NCBI GenBank assembly: GCA_022843625.1
Contig: JALHNH010000028.1
Location: forward strand, 1-64,000
DNA: 64,000 bases
Direction: 5' to 3'
DNA from: Bryobacter sp.
GTDB taxonomy: Bacteria > Acidobacteriota > Terriglobia > Bryobacterales > Bryobacteraceae
The translations under genes and the position numbers were made by a program. The notes beneath the pieces were generated by a model. That model was not told where the DNA came from, made no database searches, and saw nothing but the letters and a program-made list of their open reading frames with translations. Below, one piece after another: positions 17,205 to 26,154 of the stretch (within the stretch, counting starts at the first letter, position 1; each line of letters begins with the position of its first letter).

Positions 17205-18353
17205 TTAGAGGCGCTCTTCAGTGGAAGCCTGAAGAGTCACTTGCAACTTCATGCGCTTGCCACCGCGAATCAACTCCACCTCTACGGTATCTCCAGCGCG
17301 TTTGCCGCGCAACGCCCTGGGGATTGAATTGGCATCCTCTGCCTTGCGGCCATTGATCGTAACCAGCAGATCGCCACCGATTGCAACTTCATAACGGCCG
17401 ATCACGACGGCGCGGTTGCCTCCACGAATGCCCGCCGTCGCCGCAGACGATCCGCGACGGATAGTTTGCACCAACAGTCCGCCCTCGGCAGGGTAACCAA
17501 GTTCCTGCGCCAGATCTCCGCCAATAGGCAACACGGTCACACCCATCACAGGTGGTGCATACTTCTTGCCGCTGGCATAAGAATCGAGCATTTCGCGTGC
17601 CCGGTTGATTGGCATGGCAAAGCCAATTCCGATCGAGCCCGCCTGACCGAAGATCGCAGTGTTGATTCCAATTACATTCCCTTGTGAATCAAGCAGCGGA
17701 CCACCGGAATTTCCGGGATTGATCGAGGCATCCGTCTGAATCATGCCTTCAAGCGTTCGACCATTCTCGTCTCCGATCGAGCGGGCCAACGAACTCACAA
17801 TACCAGTGGTAAGCGTGCCTTCGAGGCCAAAGGGGTTGCCAATCGCGAGAACCTTCTGTCCGATTTGCACTTTATCGCTATCGCCAAGCTTGAGGTAGTT
17901 CAGCTTGGCACCCTTGAGCTCTACCTGAATCAGAGCCAGATCATTATCGGGATCTCGGTCGAGAAGCGTTGCACGATAATTCTTTTTGTCCGGTGTGGTG
18001 ACCGTCAATTCCTGAGAACCTGAAACGACATGCCAGTTTGTGAGAATCTGCCCACGGTCATTGACGGCAAACCCAGAGCCGGTAGATTTCGATGGATAAA
18101 CGCGCAGAAACCAATCCTGCTGCAGTGTCGTTGAGGTGATAAAGACGGTCGCTGGATGCGACATCTTGTAAATCTCGATGTTGTTGTTTTCGTCAGCCGA
18201 GAGGCCTGCACCTTGCGCCACTGACGGCCCAGACCAGAGAGGCGCGTTCGCGGCGCTACCCATCAAAGCGCGAGGATTCCAGCGAGCCACAGACGTGGCG
18301 TAGACAAATCCTCCTACCAGAACGGCAACAACGGCCAAAATTCGAAATTTCAT
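17205..18353 (-). CDS. HtrA/DegP-type serine protease with PDZ domain
   Basis: A 382-residue periplasmic S1C protease. An N-terminal signal anchor (FRILAVVAVLVGGFVYAT) is followed by the trypsin-like domain with catalytic H108 (TNWHVV), D138 (DPDNDLALI) and S216 (INPGNSGGPL). One PDZ domain covers about 265-375 (PVMGVTVLPIGGDLAQELGYPAEGGLLV). Such enzymes degrade or refold misfolded envelope proteins. The gene is two bases after coaE and upstream of the DUF3395 gene. Confidence 0.95.
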   Translation of the reverse strand: MKFRILAVVAVLVGGFVYATSVARWNPRALMGSAANAPLWSGPSVAQGAGLSADENNNIEIYKMSHPATVFITSTTLQQDWFLRVYPSKSTGSGFAVNDRGQILTNWHVVSGSQELTVTTPDKKNYRATLLDRDPDNDLALIQVELKGAKLNYLKLGDSDKVQIGQKVLAIGNPFGLEGTLTTGIVSSLARSIGDENGRTLEGMIQTDASINPGNSGGPLLDSQGNVIGINTAIFGQAGSIGIGFAMPINRAREMLDSYASGKKYAPPVMGVTVLPIGGDLAQELGYPAEGGLLVQTIRRGSSAATAGIRGGNRAVVIGRYEVAIGGDLLVTINGRKAEDANSIPRALRGKRAGDTVEVELIRGGKRMKLQVTLQASTEERL

Positions 18354-18355
18354 AC

Positions 18356-18955
18356 TCAGAGACTCCGTAGCGCAGCATAAACCGCGCGAGTTTGTTCAAG
18401 CGTCGATTCCATCGTTCCTGATGTATCGATCAAGTAATCGGCGAACTGTTTCTTTTCTTCTATCGGCATCTGTTTGGCGATCCGGCGCCGAGCTTCCTCA
18501 GGCGTCCAGCCGGATCTCTCCACGGCCCTCTCCACCATCAATTCCACAGGGCACCAGGTCACAATCAACTTGTCGAAATTCTTATAGTTCCCTGTTTCAA
18601 TCAAAATGGCAGCTTCTACAATTGCAATCGCTCCACCTTCCGACGCTCTCACGCCTTCCAACCATCGCTCCTCGTAAGCAAATACGGCAGGATGGATGAT
18701 TGCGTTCAACTTATCCAGCGCTCCGCTCTCATTAAACACAACCATTCCGAGACGTCGTCGCTCAATATTTCCATTGTGATCCAAAATCGCCCGCCCAAAA
18801 GCGCTCACTACCGGCTCATAGCAGGGGCCTTCTTTTTCAAGAAGCTTGTGGCCCAACTCATCGGCCTTCAGCAGATGACAACCAAGCCTCACGAATTCCG
18901 CTGCGACGGTGGATTTGCCAGTCGCCATGCCGCCGGTCAATCCAACCTGCAACAT
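18356..18955 (-). CDS. coaE: Dephospho-CoA kinase
   Basis: The last step of coenzyme A synthesis: ATP-dependent phosphorylation of dephospho-CoA in the cytoplasm. The 199 residues carry the P-loop GGMATGKST at 8-16, the substrate-binding LLKADELGHKLLE segment, NAIIHPAVF, and RRRIAKQMPIEEKKQFADYLIDTSG near the end. The length is normal. The start overlaps the FolD stop by one base (TGATG), so translation is coupled. Confidence 0.97.
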   Translation of the reverse strand: MLQVGLTGGMATGKSTVAAEFVRLGCHLLKADELGHKLLEKEGPCYEPVVSAFGRAILDHNGNIERRRLGMVVFNESGALDKLNAIIHPAVFAYEERWLEGVRASEGGAIAIVEAAILIETGNYKNFDKLIVTWCPVELMVERAVERSGWTPEEARRRIAKQMPIEEKKQFADYLIDTSGTMESTLEQTRAVYAALRSL

Positions 18956-19800
18956 CAGCCGAGCCGCCCTTCGGCCGCCTGTACAGTGTTTGACATCAGC
19001 ATTGCAATCGTTAAGGGGCCGACACCTCCAGGGACAGGAGTATAAGCCGAGCTAAGCCGGGCCATCGCCTCAGGGTCCACATCGCCCGTCAACTTGCCGT
19101 CTACCCGGTTCATGCCAACATCAATCACTACAGCACCGGGCTGGATGTAATCTTCACCCAGCATCTCCGCCCGCCCAATCGCCGCCACCAGAATATCGGC
19201 ACGCCTGCATTCCTCCGCAAGGTTGGACGTTCGACTGTGGCAAATCGTCACGGTCGCATTTGCGGCAAGCAACAGTATCGCCATGGGTTTGCCAACAATA
19301 TCGCTGCGCCCCACAATTACAGCCTTTCTGCCGGCAATCGGAATCTCATATCTGCGTAGCATCTCCATTACCCCTGAAGGCGTGCAAGGCCGCAGGCCAG
19401 GCGCACCAGCCAGTAACTTGCCGGAGTTTATAGGGTGAAACCCATCGACGTCCTTTTCAGGAACGACAGAGTCCAGCACCAGGCTGGCATCCACCTGCGG
19501 GGGCAACGGCAGTTGCACCAGAATCCCATGCACGTTGGGGTCCTTGTTCAAACCATCGATGATTGCCAGCAGTTCTTCCGTAGATACGCTCGCCGGAGGT
19601 GTGAGCTTCTGGCTCAGGATTCCCACTTTTTCACAGGCGGCGATCTTGTTGCGCACATAAACTTCGCTAGCCGGATTGTTGCCGATCAGGATTACCGCCA
19701 ATTGAGGCTGGCAGCCTTGGGCTGTTAGTGCGGCAACGCGTGGCCCCAACTCAGTCAGAATCTGGTCTCGTATCAGTTTGCCGTCGAGGATGATTGCCAA
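18955..19800 (-). CDS. folD: Methylene-THF dehydrogenase/cyclohydrolase
   Basis: A bifunctional enzyme interconverting 5,10-methylene-THF and 10-formyl-THF with NADP in one-carbon metabolism. The 281 residues include the conserved YVRNKIAACEKVGI with the catalytic Lys, VHGILVQLPLPP, DVDGFHPINSGKL, the nucleotide-binding GRSDIVGKP and PVPGGVGPLTIAML. The start is TTG at 19800, preceded by AAAGGAG at ideal spacing; the frame extends further upstream but without family similarity. It overlaps the 3' end of the APC permease gene by 28 bp. Confidence 0.96.
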   Translation of the reverse strand: MAIILDGKLIRDQILTELGPRVAALTAQGCQPQLAVILIGNNPASEVYVRNKIAACEKVGILSQKLTPPASVSTEELLAIIDGLNKDPNVHGILVQLPLPPQVDASLVLDSVVPEKDVDGFHPINSGKLLAGAPGLRPCTPSGVMEMLRRYEIPIAGRKAVIVGRSDIVGKPMAILLLAANATVTICHSRTSNLAEECRRADILVAAIGRAEMLGEDYIQPGAVVIDVGMNRVDGKLTGDVDPEAMARLSSAYTPVPGGVGPLTIAMLMSNTVQAAEGRLG

Positions 19801-21170
19801 GAAGCGGCTCCTTTCAATTGCCTTCGATAAAACACCGCCCCAGCACCGATCAACAAGCACGCGGCGATTGCGATCCTGGGCTCGAGCGTCAGCCCGAAAA
19901 TCGTCATCCAGGTCCCCACAACAATAAATAACACTGGTTGTAGTGGCCAAAGCCACGATACAGGCCGCAATCGCTTCCACCCGGGACGCCTGCGGAATAG
20001 AAACAGCGAAGCTACGCTCAGTACCGAGAAGAAATTCAGCGTAAACCCGATAAAAAAGAAGAGAGAGGGCAGCGAGGTGAGTGTCATTACCATCGCAACA
20101 GTTGCCTGCATCAGGATTGCGGGAGCCGGCGTCCGCCACTGTGGATCTACTTTAGCCGCTGCACGAAAGAAAGCTCCATTGCGGGCCATCGCATAGGCCA
20201 CTCTAGGCCCTACCGTCATCAGAGCATTCAGCATGGCCAGAAGAGCGATGGCGATTAACGCGCTGAAGAGTCCGCCCACTTGAGATCCAAACAGGCGCGC
20301 CGAGGCCAGAGAGCCTATCGCCACCACTCCCTTCATGGCACCCAGCGGAGCCGCATAGACAAAAACCAGGTTGAGCGAAAGAAACAGAACCGTCACCAAT
20401 CCGGTACCAATAGCCAGCGCCAGAGGCAGGTTCTTCACCGGATCACGTAATTCTTCCGCAACATAGGTGGCGGCGTTCCAGCCAGAATAGCTGACATAAA
20501 CATAGAAGAGACTGATCGCAAATTGAGAGCTAAGAGGCACGCTGGACTCGCGAATGGCCGGAAGCGAGAAGTTGCTCCAGTTACCCGCCCCAACCGCAAG
20601 CCCGAGCACTACGAAGGTAGCAATCACCCCAAGCTTGAGGCCGGTCAGAACGGTTTGAAGCGCAACCGCTCGCTGCACACCAAAAAGGTTGGCAATCGTC
20701 ACCACCCCGAGCGCTGAACAAGCCAATATCTGGGCCCCGCCAACCTGCAGGCTGAACATTCCAGAGCCAAGCTGAACGAAGACGTTGGATTGCTGAAAGA
20801 CCGGGAAGAAGTAGCCACAATAGTCGGCAAAGGCGAGTGCAGTTGCCGCAGCAGGCGCGGCGAAGCCTGCGGCAAAACTGGTCCAGCCGGTCATAAAACC
20901 CCATACCGGCCCGTAAGCCTGTGTCAGGAATACATACTCGCCCCCTGATGAAGGAAAGTTGACGCCCAGTTCTGAATAGCAAAGAGCCCCAATCAGGGCC
21001 ACAAAACCGCCAAGCAGCCAGATGGCAAAATACAATTTGGGATCGCCAAGATCGCGGGCAAGATAGCCCGGAGTCGTGAAGATTCCGGTGCCAACCATGT
21101 TCGAGACAACCAGTGCGACAGCCGCGCTAAGGCTGATTTGTCGAAGGAGTGTCGGAGTGGTTGCGGTCAA
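19773..21170 (-). CDS. APC-family amino acid permease
   Basis: A 465-residue inner-membrane transporter with about 12 helices. The family motif appears early (ALVVSNMVGTGIFTTPGYLARDLGD), with the unwound TM1 Gly-rich segment, followed by CYSELGVNFPSSGGEYVFLTQAYGP in TM3 and YVSYSGWNAATYVAEELRDPVKNLP in TM6. It most resembles LAT-type/exchanger members. Substrate unknown. The start is TTG at 21170 without a clear Shine-Dalgarno; no better start fits the helix layout. Confidence 0.9.
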   Translation of the reverse strand: MTATTPTLLRQISLSAAVALVVSNMVGTGIFTTPGYLARDLGDPKLYFAIWLLGGFVALIGALCYSELGVNFPSSGGEYVFLTQAYGPVWGFMTGWTSFAAGFAAPAAATALAFADYCGYFFPVFQQSNVFVQLGSGMFSLQVGGAQILACSALGVVTIANLFGVQRAVALQTVLTGLKLGVIATFVVLGLAVGAGNWSNFSLPAIRESSVPLSSQFAISLFYVYVSYSGWNAATYVAEELRDPVKNLPLALAIGTGLVTVLFLSLNLVFVYAAPLGAMKGVVAIGSLASARLFGSQVGGLFSALIAIALLAMLNALMTVGPRVAYAMARNGAFFRAAAKVDPQWRTPAPAILMQATVAMVMTLTSLPSLFFFIGFTLNFFSVLSVASLFLFRRRPGWKRLRPVSWLWPLQPVLFIVVGTWMTIFGLTLEPRIAIAACLLIGAGAVFYRRQLKGAASWQSSSTAN

Positions 21171-21294
21171 GATACTAGGATAGCGGGATCAAAAAATAAG
21201 GCCGCCTGGACAATACGCCAAGCAGCCTTTCTGCTTCTGACCTGGGGGATCAGATAAACTTCAGATTCTATATCTCTTTGAGGCAAAAGATCAA

Positions 21295-22668
21295 CTATTG
21301 AAGCAATTTCGCAACCGGAATGCCAGCTTCCACCAGTTTCGCCACGTACCATTCCGGCAATTTTTCTTTACCAAAGAGTGCACGCAATCTCGAATTGAAA
21401 ACCTGGAATGTAGCTGAGTCTACAGCCAGTTGCCACGCTGTTGGAATAAAGCTGGAAGGCCGCTTCTCCTTCAGGGCAAACTCCGCGCAGTCGAAATATA
21501 GCTCGATTGCAAGGCGCGGATCCTTAATTGAATAGCCATCTGCCAGCTTCGCCCACGAAGTAATGGGCGCGCCCGCCGACCGGGCTTGAGAAAGCGCATC
21601 TTCGAGGCGATCCTCATTGAGCAGAAGCTCAATATGCAATCCCTTGGAATGCTCAGCCGCATAGGTCATTGCCCTTTCGCGCCATTCAGCACTTTGCCTC
21701 GAAAGACCCGCAGTCTGCATCAGCGCGTTAAAGTTCTGCTCATCTGGCTTCTGCTCAAAGAGATACCAGCGATAAGGGAGCGCTTCGTCCGATTGGCATT
21801 GCTTCTCGTAGCGATCGGCAAGAAAGCGGGCAAGCTTTGGGTTGGCAGCTTTGCTGAAAGATTTTTGAACAATGAGCAGCGCATCCATCGGTCTCTCGCG
21901 CAGGTCAAGGTAACTGGCAACGGTGAGCACCTCTTCCGGGTGCCTCGCCATAGCAAGCATGATCGCCACTTGTTCGTCGACATCCTCGCTTACCAACAGC
22001 CATTCAAAAAGCATCACGCGCCGGTTGAGAAAGGTTTTCGCCTCACGCAGGCCAGGCCGGGAGATGCCCTGATGATTTACGACCACCTGATAGGTCGGAT
22101 CCAATAATTCCCGGTACTTCTTCAGCCCGGTAGAACCAAGCAGGTCGACATAAGCTTTGGGCGATTCGGGAAGAATACTCAGGGCTGCGCTAGAACGCAT
22201 CGTAAAGAGGCGCTCGGCGAGGTTCTCGGGATTTCCCGGAAATAACTTGGCTACCCGTAAGTGGAAGGTTCCAAATTCACGCTGCAATTCTTCAAGTCTT
22301 GTCGAGGACTTGCCTTGCGAACCAAGCAATCGATCCAGCGAAACCATTGCACTCTCCACCAGGGGCAGCAAATGTTCAGTCGGAGCGAAATCCAGGCAGG
22401 CCCGCATCGACTCAAGTAAAAACTGAGCTGACTTGGCAATCTCGGCAGGCTTCAGGCTTCGACGTTGGCCTGACAATTGATTGAAGCCTTCAATCGCATC
22501 TTCGATGGCCTTTGCGGCTACCTCAAAGGACTGATGGGTGCCGGCGTAGAAGTCAAGGCGTTGCCTGAAGTCAGGCGAATCCTTTGCCACGCCCAGCAGC
22601 CACTCGCTCAACTGCTCGCGCGAGTGCTCCAGGAGAAATTGACGCAGTTCCTTCTTCGACTTTGCCAC
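21295..22668 (-). CDS. Helical-repeat protein, unknown (DUF6880-like)
   Basis: 457 residues, soluble, almost entirely helical, with TPR/HEAT-like pairs such as RPMDALLIVQKSF, ALSQARSAGAPITSWAKLADGY and DPRLAIELYFDCAEFAL. No signal peptide. The N-terminus (KKELRQFLLEHSREQLSEWLLGVA) and overall layout resemble the DUF6880 region that follows SWIM zinc fingers in some proteins, but no SWIM motif is present. GTG start; the coding region begins three bases after the MATE stop. No function can be assigned. Confidence 0.7.
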   Translation of the reverse strand: MAKSKKELRQFLLEHSREQLSEWLLGVAKDSPDFRQRLDFYAGTHQSFEVAAKAIEDAIEGFNQLSGQRRSLKPAEIAKSAQFLLESMRACLDFAPTEHLLPLVESAMVSLDRLLGSQGKSSTRLEELQREFGTFHLRVAKLFPGNPENLAERLFTMRSSAALSILPESPKAYVDLLGSTGLKKYRELLDPTYQVVVNHQGISRPGLREAKTFLNRRVMLFEWLLVSEDVDEQVAIMLAMARHPEEVLTVASYLDLRERPMDALLIVQKSFSKAANPKLARFLADRYEKQCQSDEALPYRWYLFEQKPDEQNFNALMQTAGLSRQSAEWRERAMTYAAEHSKGLHIELLLNEDRLEDALSQARSAGAPITSWAKLADGYSIKDPRLAIELYFDCAEFALKEKRPSSFIPTAWQLAVDSATFQVFNSRLRALFGKEKLPEWYVAKLVEAGIPVAKLLQ

Positions 22669-22671
22669 GGT

Positions 22672-23979
22672 CTAACTAGCGTAGCGAAGCCAGCGGTAAA
22701 GTAATAGCGCCGCAACCACGGCAAGCCCCAAACTCAAGCCCATCCACAAGCCTGCTACTCCATAGCCGCCCCAAAAACAGAGCCAGGCGCCAGAAGGCAA
22801 TCCCAGCACCCAGTAACCAAAAAGACCAGCAAGAAAAGGGGCGTGCGTATCTCCTCGCCCTCTCAGCGCACCGGTTGCAACTACCTGGATTCCGTCAAAA
22901 AGTTGAAACGCCGCCGCCCAGAAGAGCAACGGTACGGCATAAGAAATCACTCGTTCATCTACCGTGTAGACCTTCAAAATCGCTTGTGGAAATAAAAACA
23001 TCGCTGCAGCCGACGCTGCCATAAAGCCCGCCCCGGCCAGGATTGCAGTATTCCCGGCTACCTGCGCAGAAGCTCGGTTCCCTGCCCCGATGGCATTGCC
23101 CACTCGTACCGCAGCTGCACTCGATATCCCCAGCGGCACCATGTAGGCGAGCGCTGCATGATTGAGTGTCACCTCATGCGCCGCCAATGCAACGGCCGGG
23201 AATCGCCCTGCAAGCGCAGTAGCCGCACCAAAAACAGCAATCTCAAGAAAGATGTGACCCGCAGCCGGAAGGCCCAATCGAAAGAGCAGCCCGATACGAG
23301 CCCAGTCTGGTGAATCCCAACGAAAGAGGCTCGAGTCCTTGCGCAAAAGAAATAGCACTAGAAAAAGCCCCAGATAGATGCGAGCCCCAACAGTGGCCCA
23401 GGCAGAGCCCGTAACCCCAAGCCGGGGCGCTCCCCAATTGCCATAGATCAGCATCCAGTTCAAGAACAGGTTCACCAGATTTGCACTCAGCAATGCTAAG
23501 GTGACGGGCCGCACCATGTGGAGGCTTTGCAAGTAGCGTCGCTGCACGGTGTAAAGCGAAATAGGAAAAACGCTCAACGCCAGCACGTAAGTAAAAGGCT
23601 TTGCCAACTCATAAACAGCAGGGTCGAGTCCCCAAAGGCCCATCAGCGGCACCATCAACCACATGGCACCAAGCAGCACCGGCGCACAGAAAAGCGAGAG
23701 CCAAAAACCCTGCCGCAACGAATGTCCGGCATCCTCAAGATCGCCGGCACCAAAAGCTTGCGAGATCAGCGTATCGAGGCCCAGAAGCAAACCAATCGAG
23801 ATCAAACCGACCGTATTGAAGATGATGCTGCCGATAGCAACTGCGCCAATGGCCTCTGCCCCGAGCCGCCCCACCATGATCGTATCCACTACGCCCATCA
23901 GCATCCATCCCAATTCCGCCAGGATTACCGGAATGGCCAAATGCAGCAATGGACGCAGTTCTGATCGCATACTTGTCAT
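22672..23979 (-). CDS. MATE-family multidrug/cation efflux protein
   Basis: A 435-residue 12-helix transporter of the NorM/DinF type exporting drugs or metabolites in exchange for H+ or Na+. It has IPVILAELGWMLMGVVDTIMVGRLG at the N-terminus and a repeat-related LGLPAAGHIFLEIAVFGAATALAGRF in the second half. The ATG at 23979 is chosen; an ATG three codons later is also possible. It starts only nine bases from the divergent secreted protein gene, so promoters must overlap the coding sequences or the messages are leaderless. Confidence 0.92.
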   Translation of the reverse strand: MTSMRSELRPLLHLAIPVILAELGWMLMGVVDTIMVGRLGAEAIGAVAIGSIIFNTVGLISIGLLLGLDTLISQAFGAGDLEDAGHSLRQGFWLSLFCAPVLLGAMWLMVPLMGLWGLDPAVYELAKPFTYVLALSVFPISLYTVQRRYLQSLHMVRPVTLALLSANLVNLFLNWMLIYGNWGAPRLGVTGSAWATVGARIYLGLFLVLFLLRKDSSLFRWDSPDWARIGLLFRLGLPAAGHIFLEIAVFGAATALAGRFPAVALAAHEVTLNHAALAYMVPLGISSAAAVRVGNAIGAGNRASAQVAGNTAILAGAGFMAASAAAMFLFPQAILKVYTVDERVISYAVPLLFWAAAFQLFDGIQVVATGALRGRGDTHAPFLAGLFGYWVLGLPSGAWLCFWGGYGVAGLWMGLSLGLAVVAALLLYRWLRYAS

Positions 23980-23988
23980 AATCGCAAT

Positions 23989-25437
23989 ATGCGTCTTTTG
24001 TTGGCGACACTTTCTCTCCACGCCGCCTGGGCTGGCGTGATCGTCGAAGAATACAAAATTATGGGGGAGGCCCGACTGCGTCCTCGCGAGACAGTCGTCC
24101 TCCAGATTCGAGCCTACGGTCGCGTCGAGCAGGAAGGCAAAGACACCCGCAATGGACGCGTTGAAGCCGGCAATTGGAACCTGCGAACGCTCGAAGAAAA
24201 CGGTGGCTGGTTCTCAAAGCGCTTCCGCTTTCAAGGTAGCGACAACGAAACGATTCTCAAGGAAGAGAAAACCGGATGGGCTGCCATCCTCGGGCAGGCC
24301 GCCGGCCAATTCGTAAACAAAGACAGCGTTCTCTATACAGCACCAGCCACTCCAGGAACCTACACTGTTGAGGTCTCGTCCACCGAGGCCGGCCGCATTG
24401 TCTCCGGCCAAATCAAACTGGAAGTCTCAACCGAGGCGCCCTCCCGGTGGAAGGCGCCACTCAACACCTTCACGGCTGAACCAGACGCCGACCCGTACCG
24501 AAAGATCGCCGAGCGTTATGCTCCATACATAGCCCAGGAAACCTGGTTTGACCCACGTGCCGACTACCTGCACCGCTTTGACTACGACGGGGATTGGGAC
24601 GGGGACAACAATTGGGACAACCTCGAAAAAGGTTCGCCTCAAGGATTCGTCTACTACGCAGCGATGGAAACGAAAACCCACTGGTTTCTGCATTACAACT
24701 TCTTTCATCCCCGCGATTATTCCGACAATTGCATTGTTGGTACTTGCCACGAGAACGATAACGAAGGCGTGATCGTCACTGTGCGAAAAGACGGCACGGA
24801 GTTTGGCCGCCTCGAAATCATGGAGACTCTCGCGCACAACAATGTCTACACCTACACCAATCGTCGCGAACTGCGAGCAAAACTCCACAACGTGGATGGG
24901 CCGCTTGAGGTAGTAGACGAGACTCACCCGGTTGTCTTCCTCGAAGCAGGTGGCCACGGCGCCCTCGGTGGCGGAGATCGCAAGAGCTTCTTTGACGCCA
25001 AACGCCTGGTCTGGAAGCAAAACACGGGCATCACCTACAAGTTCAAAGCAAACGCTGAGACCCCCTCAGGCGGAGTGGACAAAGAGATCGGCTACGAACT
25101 TCTCCCGATCTACGAGCATTGGTGGAAAAAGCATCAGCAGGGCCCAGCCTGGAAAGCTAAAACTTTCGCCGATTTCTTTGAGTACCGCCCCTTCGGCAAT
25201 CGGCCCCGGCCAGAAAATCCTCAAATCTCCAGTGCCTTCCTGGGCGCCAAGCACAGCTCAAACAAGGCCAGACCTTTCTGGGGTTGGTTTGACACCAAAG
25301 GCAGAGCGAAAAAGGTGCTTGCTCCGGGCCAGTGGGCGCTCGATCCCGCTTACAGCGTTTTCCAAAGCCTCACTTTTCCGAAGAACGAAGTCTGGTCGAT
25401 GGATTACACCTTCAACCCCTATCTGGGGTTCCAGTAA
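23989..25437 (+). CDS. Secreted Vps62-like protein with acidic repeat-loop
   Basis: 482 residues with a short signal peptide (MRLLLATLSLHAAWA). An Ig-like N-terminal part (to about 150) precedes a region with RYAPYIAQETWFDP, YYAAMETKTHWFLHYNFFHPRDYSD, HENDNEGVIVTV and HPVVFLEAGGHGALGG. These elements recall the Vps62/DUF946 fold of unknown function. An Asp-rich DYDGDWDGDNNWDN stretch near 196-209 could bind calcium. The C-terminus has FFEYRPFGNRPRPENP. No catalytic role can be named. The downstream TauE/SafE gene starts at the next base after the stop. Confidence 0.6.
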   Translation: MRLLLATLSLHAAWAGVIVEEYKIMGEARLRPRETVVLQIRAYGRVEQEGKDTRNGRVEAGNWNLRTLEENGGWFSKRFRFQGSDNETILKEEKTGWAAILGQAAGQFVNKDSVLYTAPATPGTYTVEVSSTEAGRIVSGQIKLEVSTEAPSRWKAPLNTFTAEPDADPYRKIAERYAPYIAQETWFDPRADYLHRFDYDGDWDGDNNWDNLEKGSPQGFVYYAAMETKTHWFLHYNFFHPRDYSDNCIVGTCHENDNEGVIVTVRKDGTEFGRLEIMETLAHNNVYTYTNRRELRAKLHNVDGPLEVVDETHPVVFLEAGGHGALGGGDRKSFFDAKRLVWKQNTGITYKFKANAETPSGGVDKEIGYELLPIYEHWWKKHQQGPAWKAKTFADFFEYRPFGNRPRPENPQISSAFLGAKHSSNKARPFWGWFDTKGRAKKVLAPGQWALDPAYSVFQSLTFPKNEVWSMDYTFNPYLGFQ

Positions 25438-26154
25438 GTGGAAGTCTGGCAATACGTCGCCGGGATGTCCTGCGCATTCATGGTCGGCATGGCGAAAACC
25501 GGCATGCCCGGCCTGGGCATTCTTTCCATACCGATCATGGTTCTGACGATCGGAGATGCCCGCCTCGCCGCAGGCTTTATGTTGCCGATACTCTGCTTTG
25601 CCGATCTGTTCGCTGTTTACTATTGGCGAAAGCACTCAGCAGCCGGCAAACTCTTCTCTCTCCTACCCTGGGTTGTGGCTGGCATGATCGCAGGAGCCTT
25701 CACACTGTCGCTGCCCGAACGTTATTTACGCCCCATGGTAGGCATCATCATTCTGCTGATGCTTTGCCTCTATCTCTGGCGGAGATACACCTCAGACCAG
25801 ATCCCTACAGCACACCCAGTTCCCTACGGCATCGCAGCCGGCTTCTCGACGACTGTGGCCAATGCAGCGGGCCCGGTGATGAGCCTCTATCTTCTATCGA
25901 AGCGTCTGCCAAAAGAAGAATTCGTCGCCACAGGCGCCTGGTTCTTCTTCTTCATCAATCTGGGCAAGCTGCCGATTTATGCCTGGCAAGGCTTGATCAG
26001 CATGACATCGCTACAGTTCGGAGCCGTAACTGCACCAGCAGTCTTCGCCGGAGCCATGGCTGGGCGCTGGCTCATCCACCGCATCCCCACCAAGGTCTTC
26101 GAATCTTCGGTTATTGTTTTGACGGCTCTATCGACGATACTGCTGCTTCGTTAA
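25438..26154 (+). CDS. TauE/SafE-family membrane transporter
   Basis: 238 residues with about eight helices and the family hallmarks MVGMAKTGMPGLGILSIPIMVL in the first repeat and AGFSTTVANAAGPVMSLYLLSKRL in the second. Members export sulfite, sulfoacetate or related organosulfur anions; the substrate here is not known. A GTG start follows directly after the stop of the preceding gene (TAAGTG), suggesting coupled translation. It overlaps the convergent DUF1501 gene by four bases. Confidence 0.9.
   Translation: MEVWQYVAGMSCAFMVGMAKTGMPGLGILSIPIMVLTIGDARLAAGFMLPILCFADLFAVYYWRKHSAAGKLFSLLPWVVAGMIAGAFTLSLPERYLRPMVGIIILLMLCLYLWRRYTSDQIPTAHPVPYGIAAGFSTTVANAAGPVMSLYLLSKRLPKEEFVATGAWFFFFINLGKLPIYAWQGLISMTSLQFGAVTAPAVFAGAMAGRWLIHRIPTKVFESSVIVLTALSTILLLR

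Noticed and set aside
18955-20139. Long N-terminal extension of FolD
   Set aside because: The extra residues lie antisense-frame within the permease gene; the TTG with AAAGGAG gives the standard FolD N-terminus.
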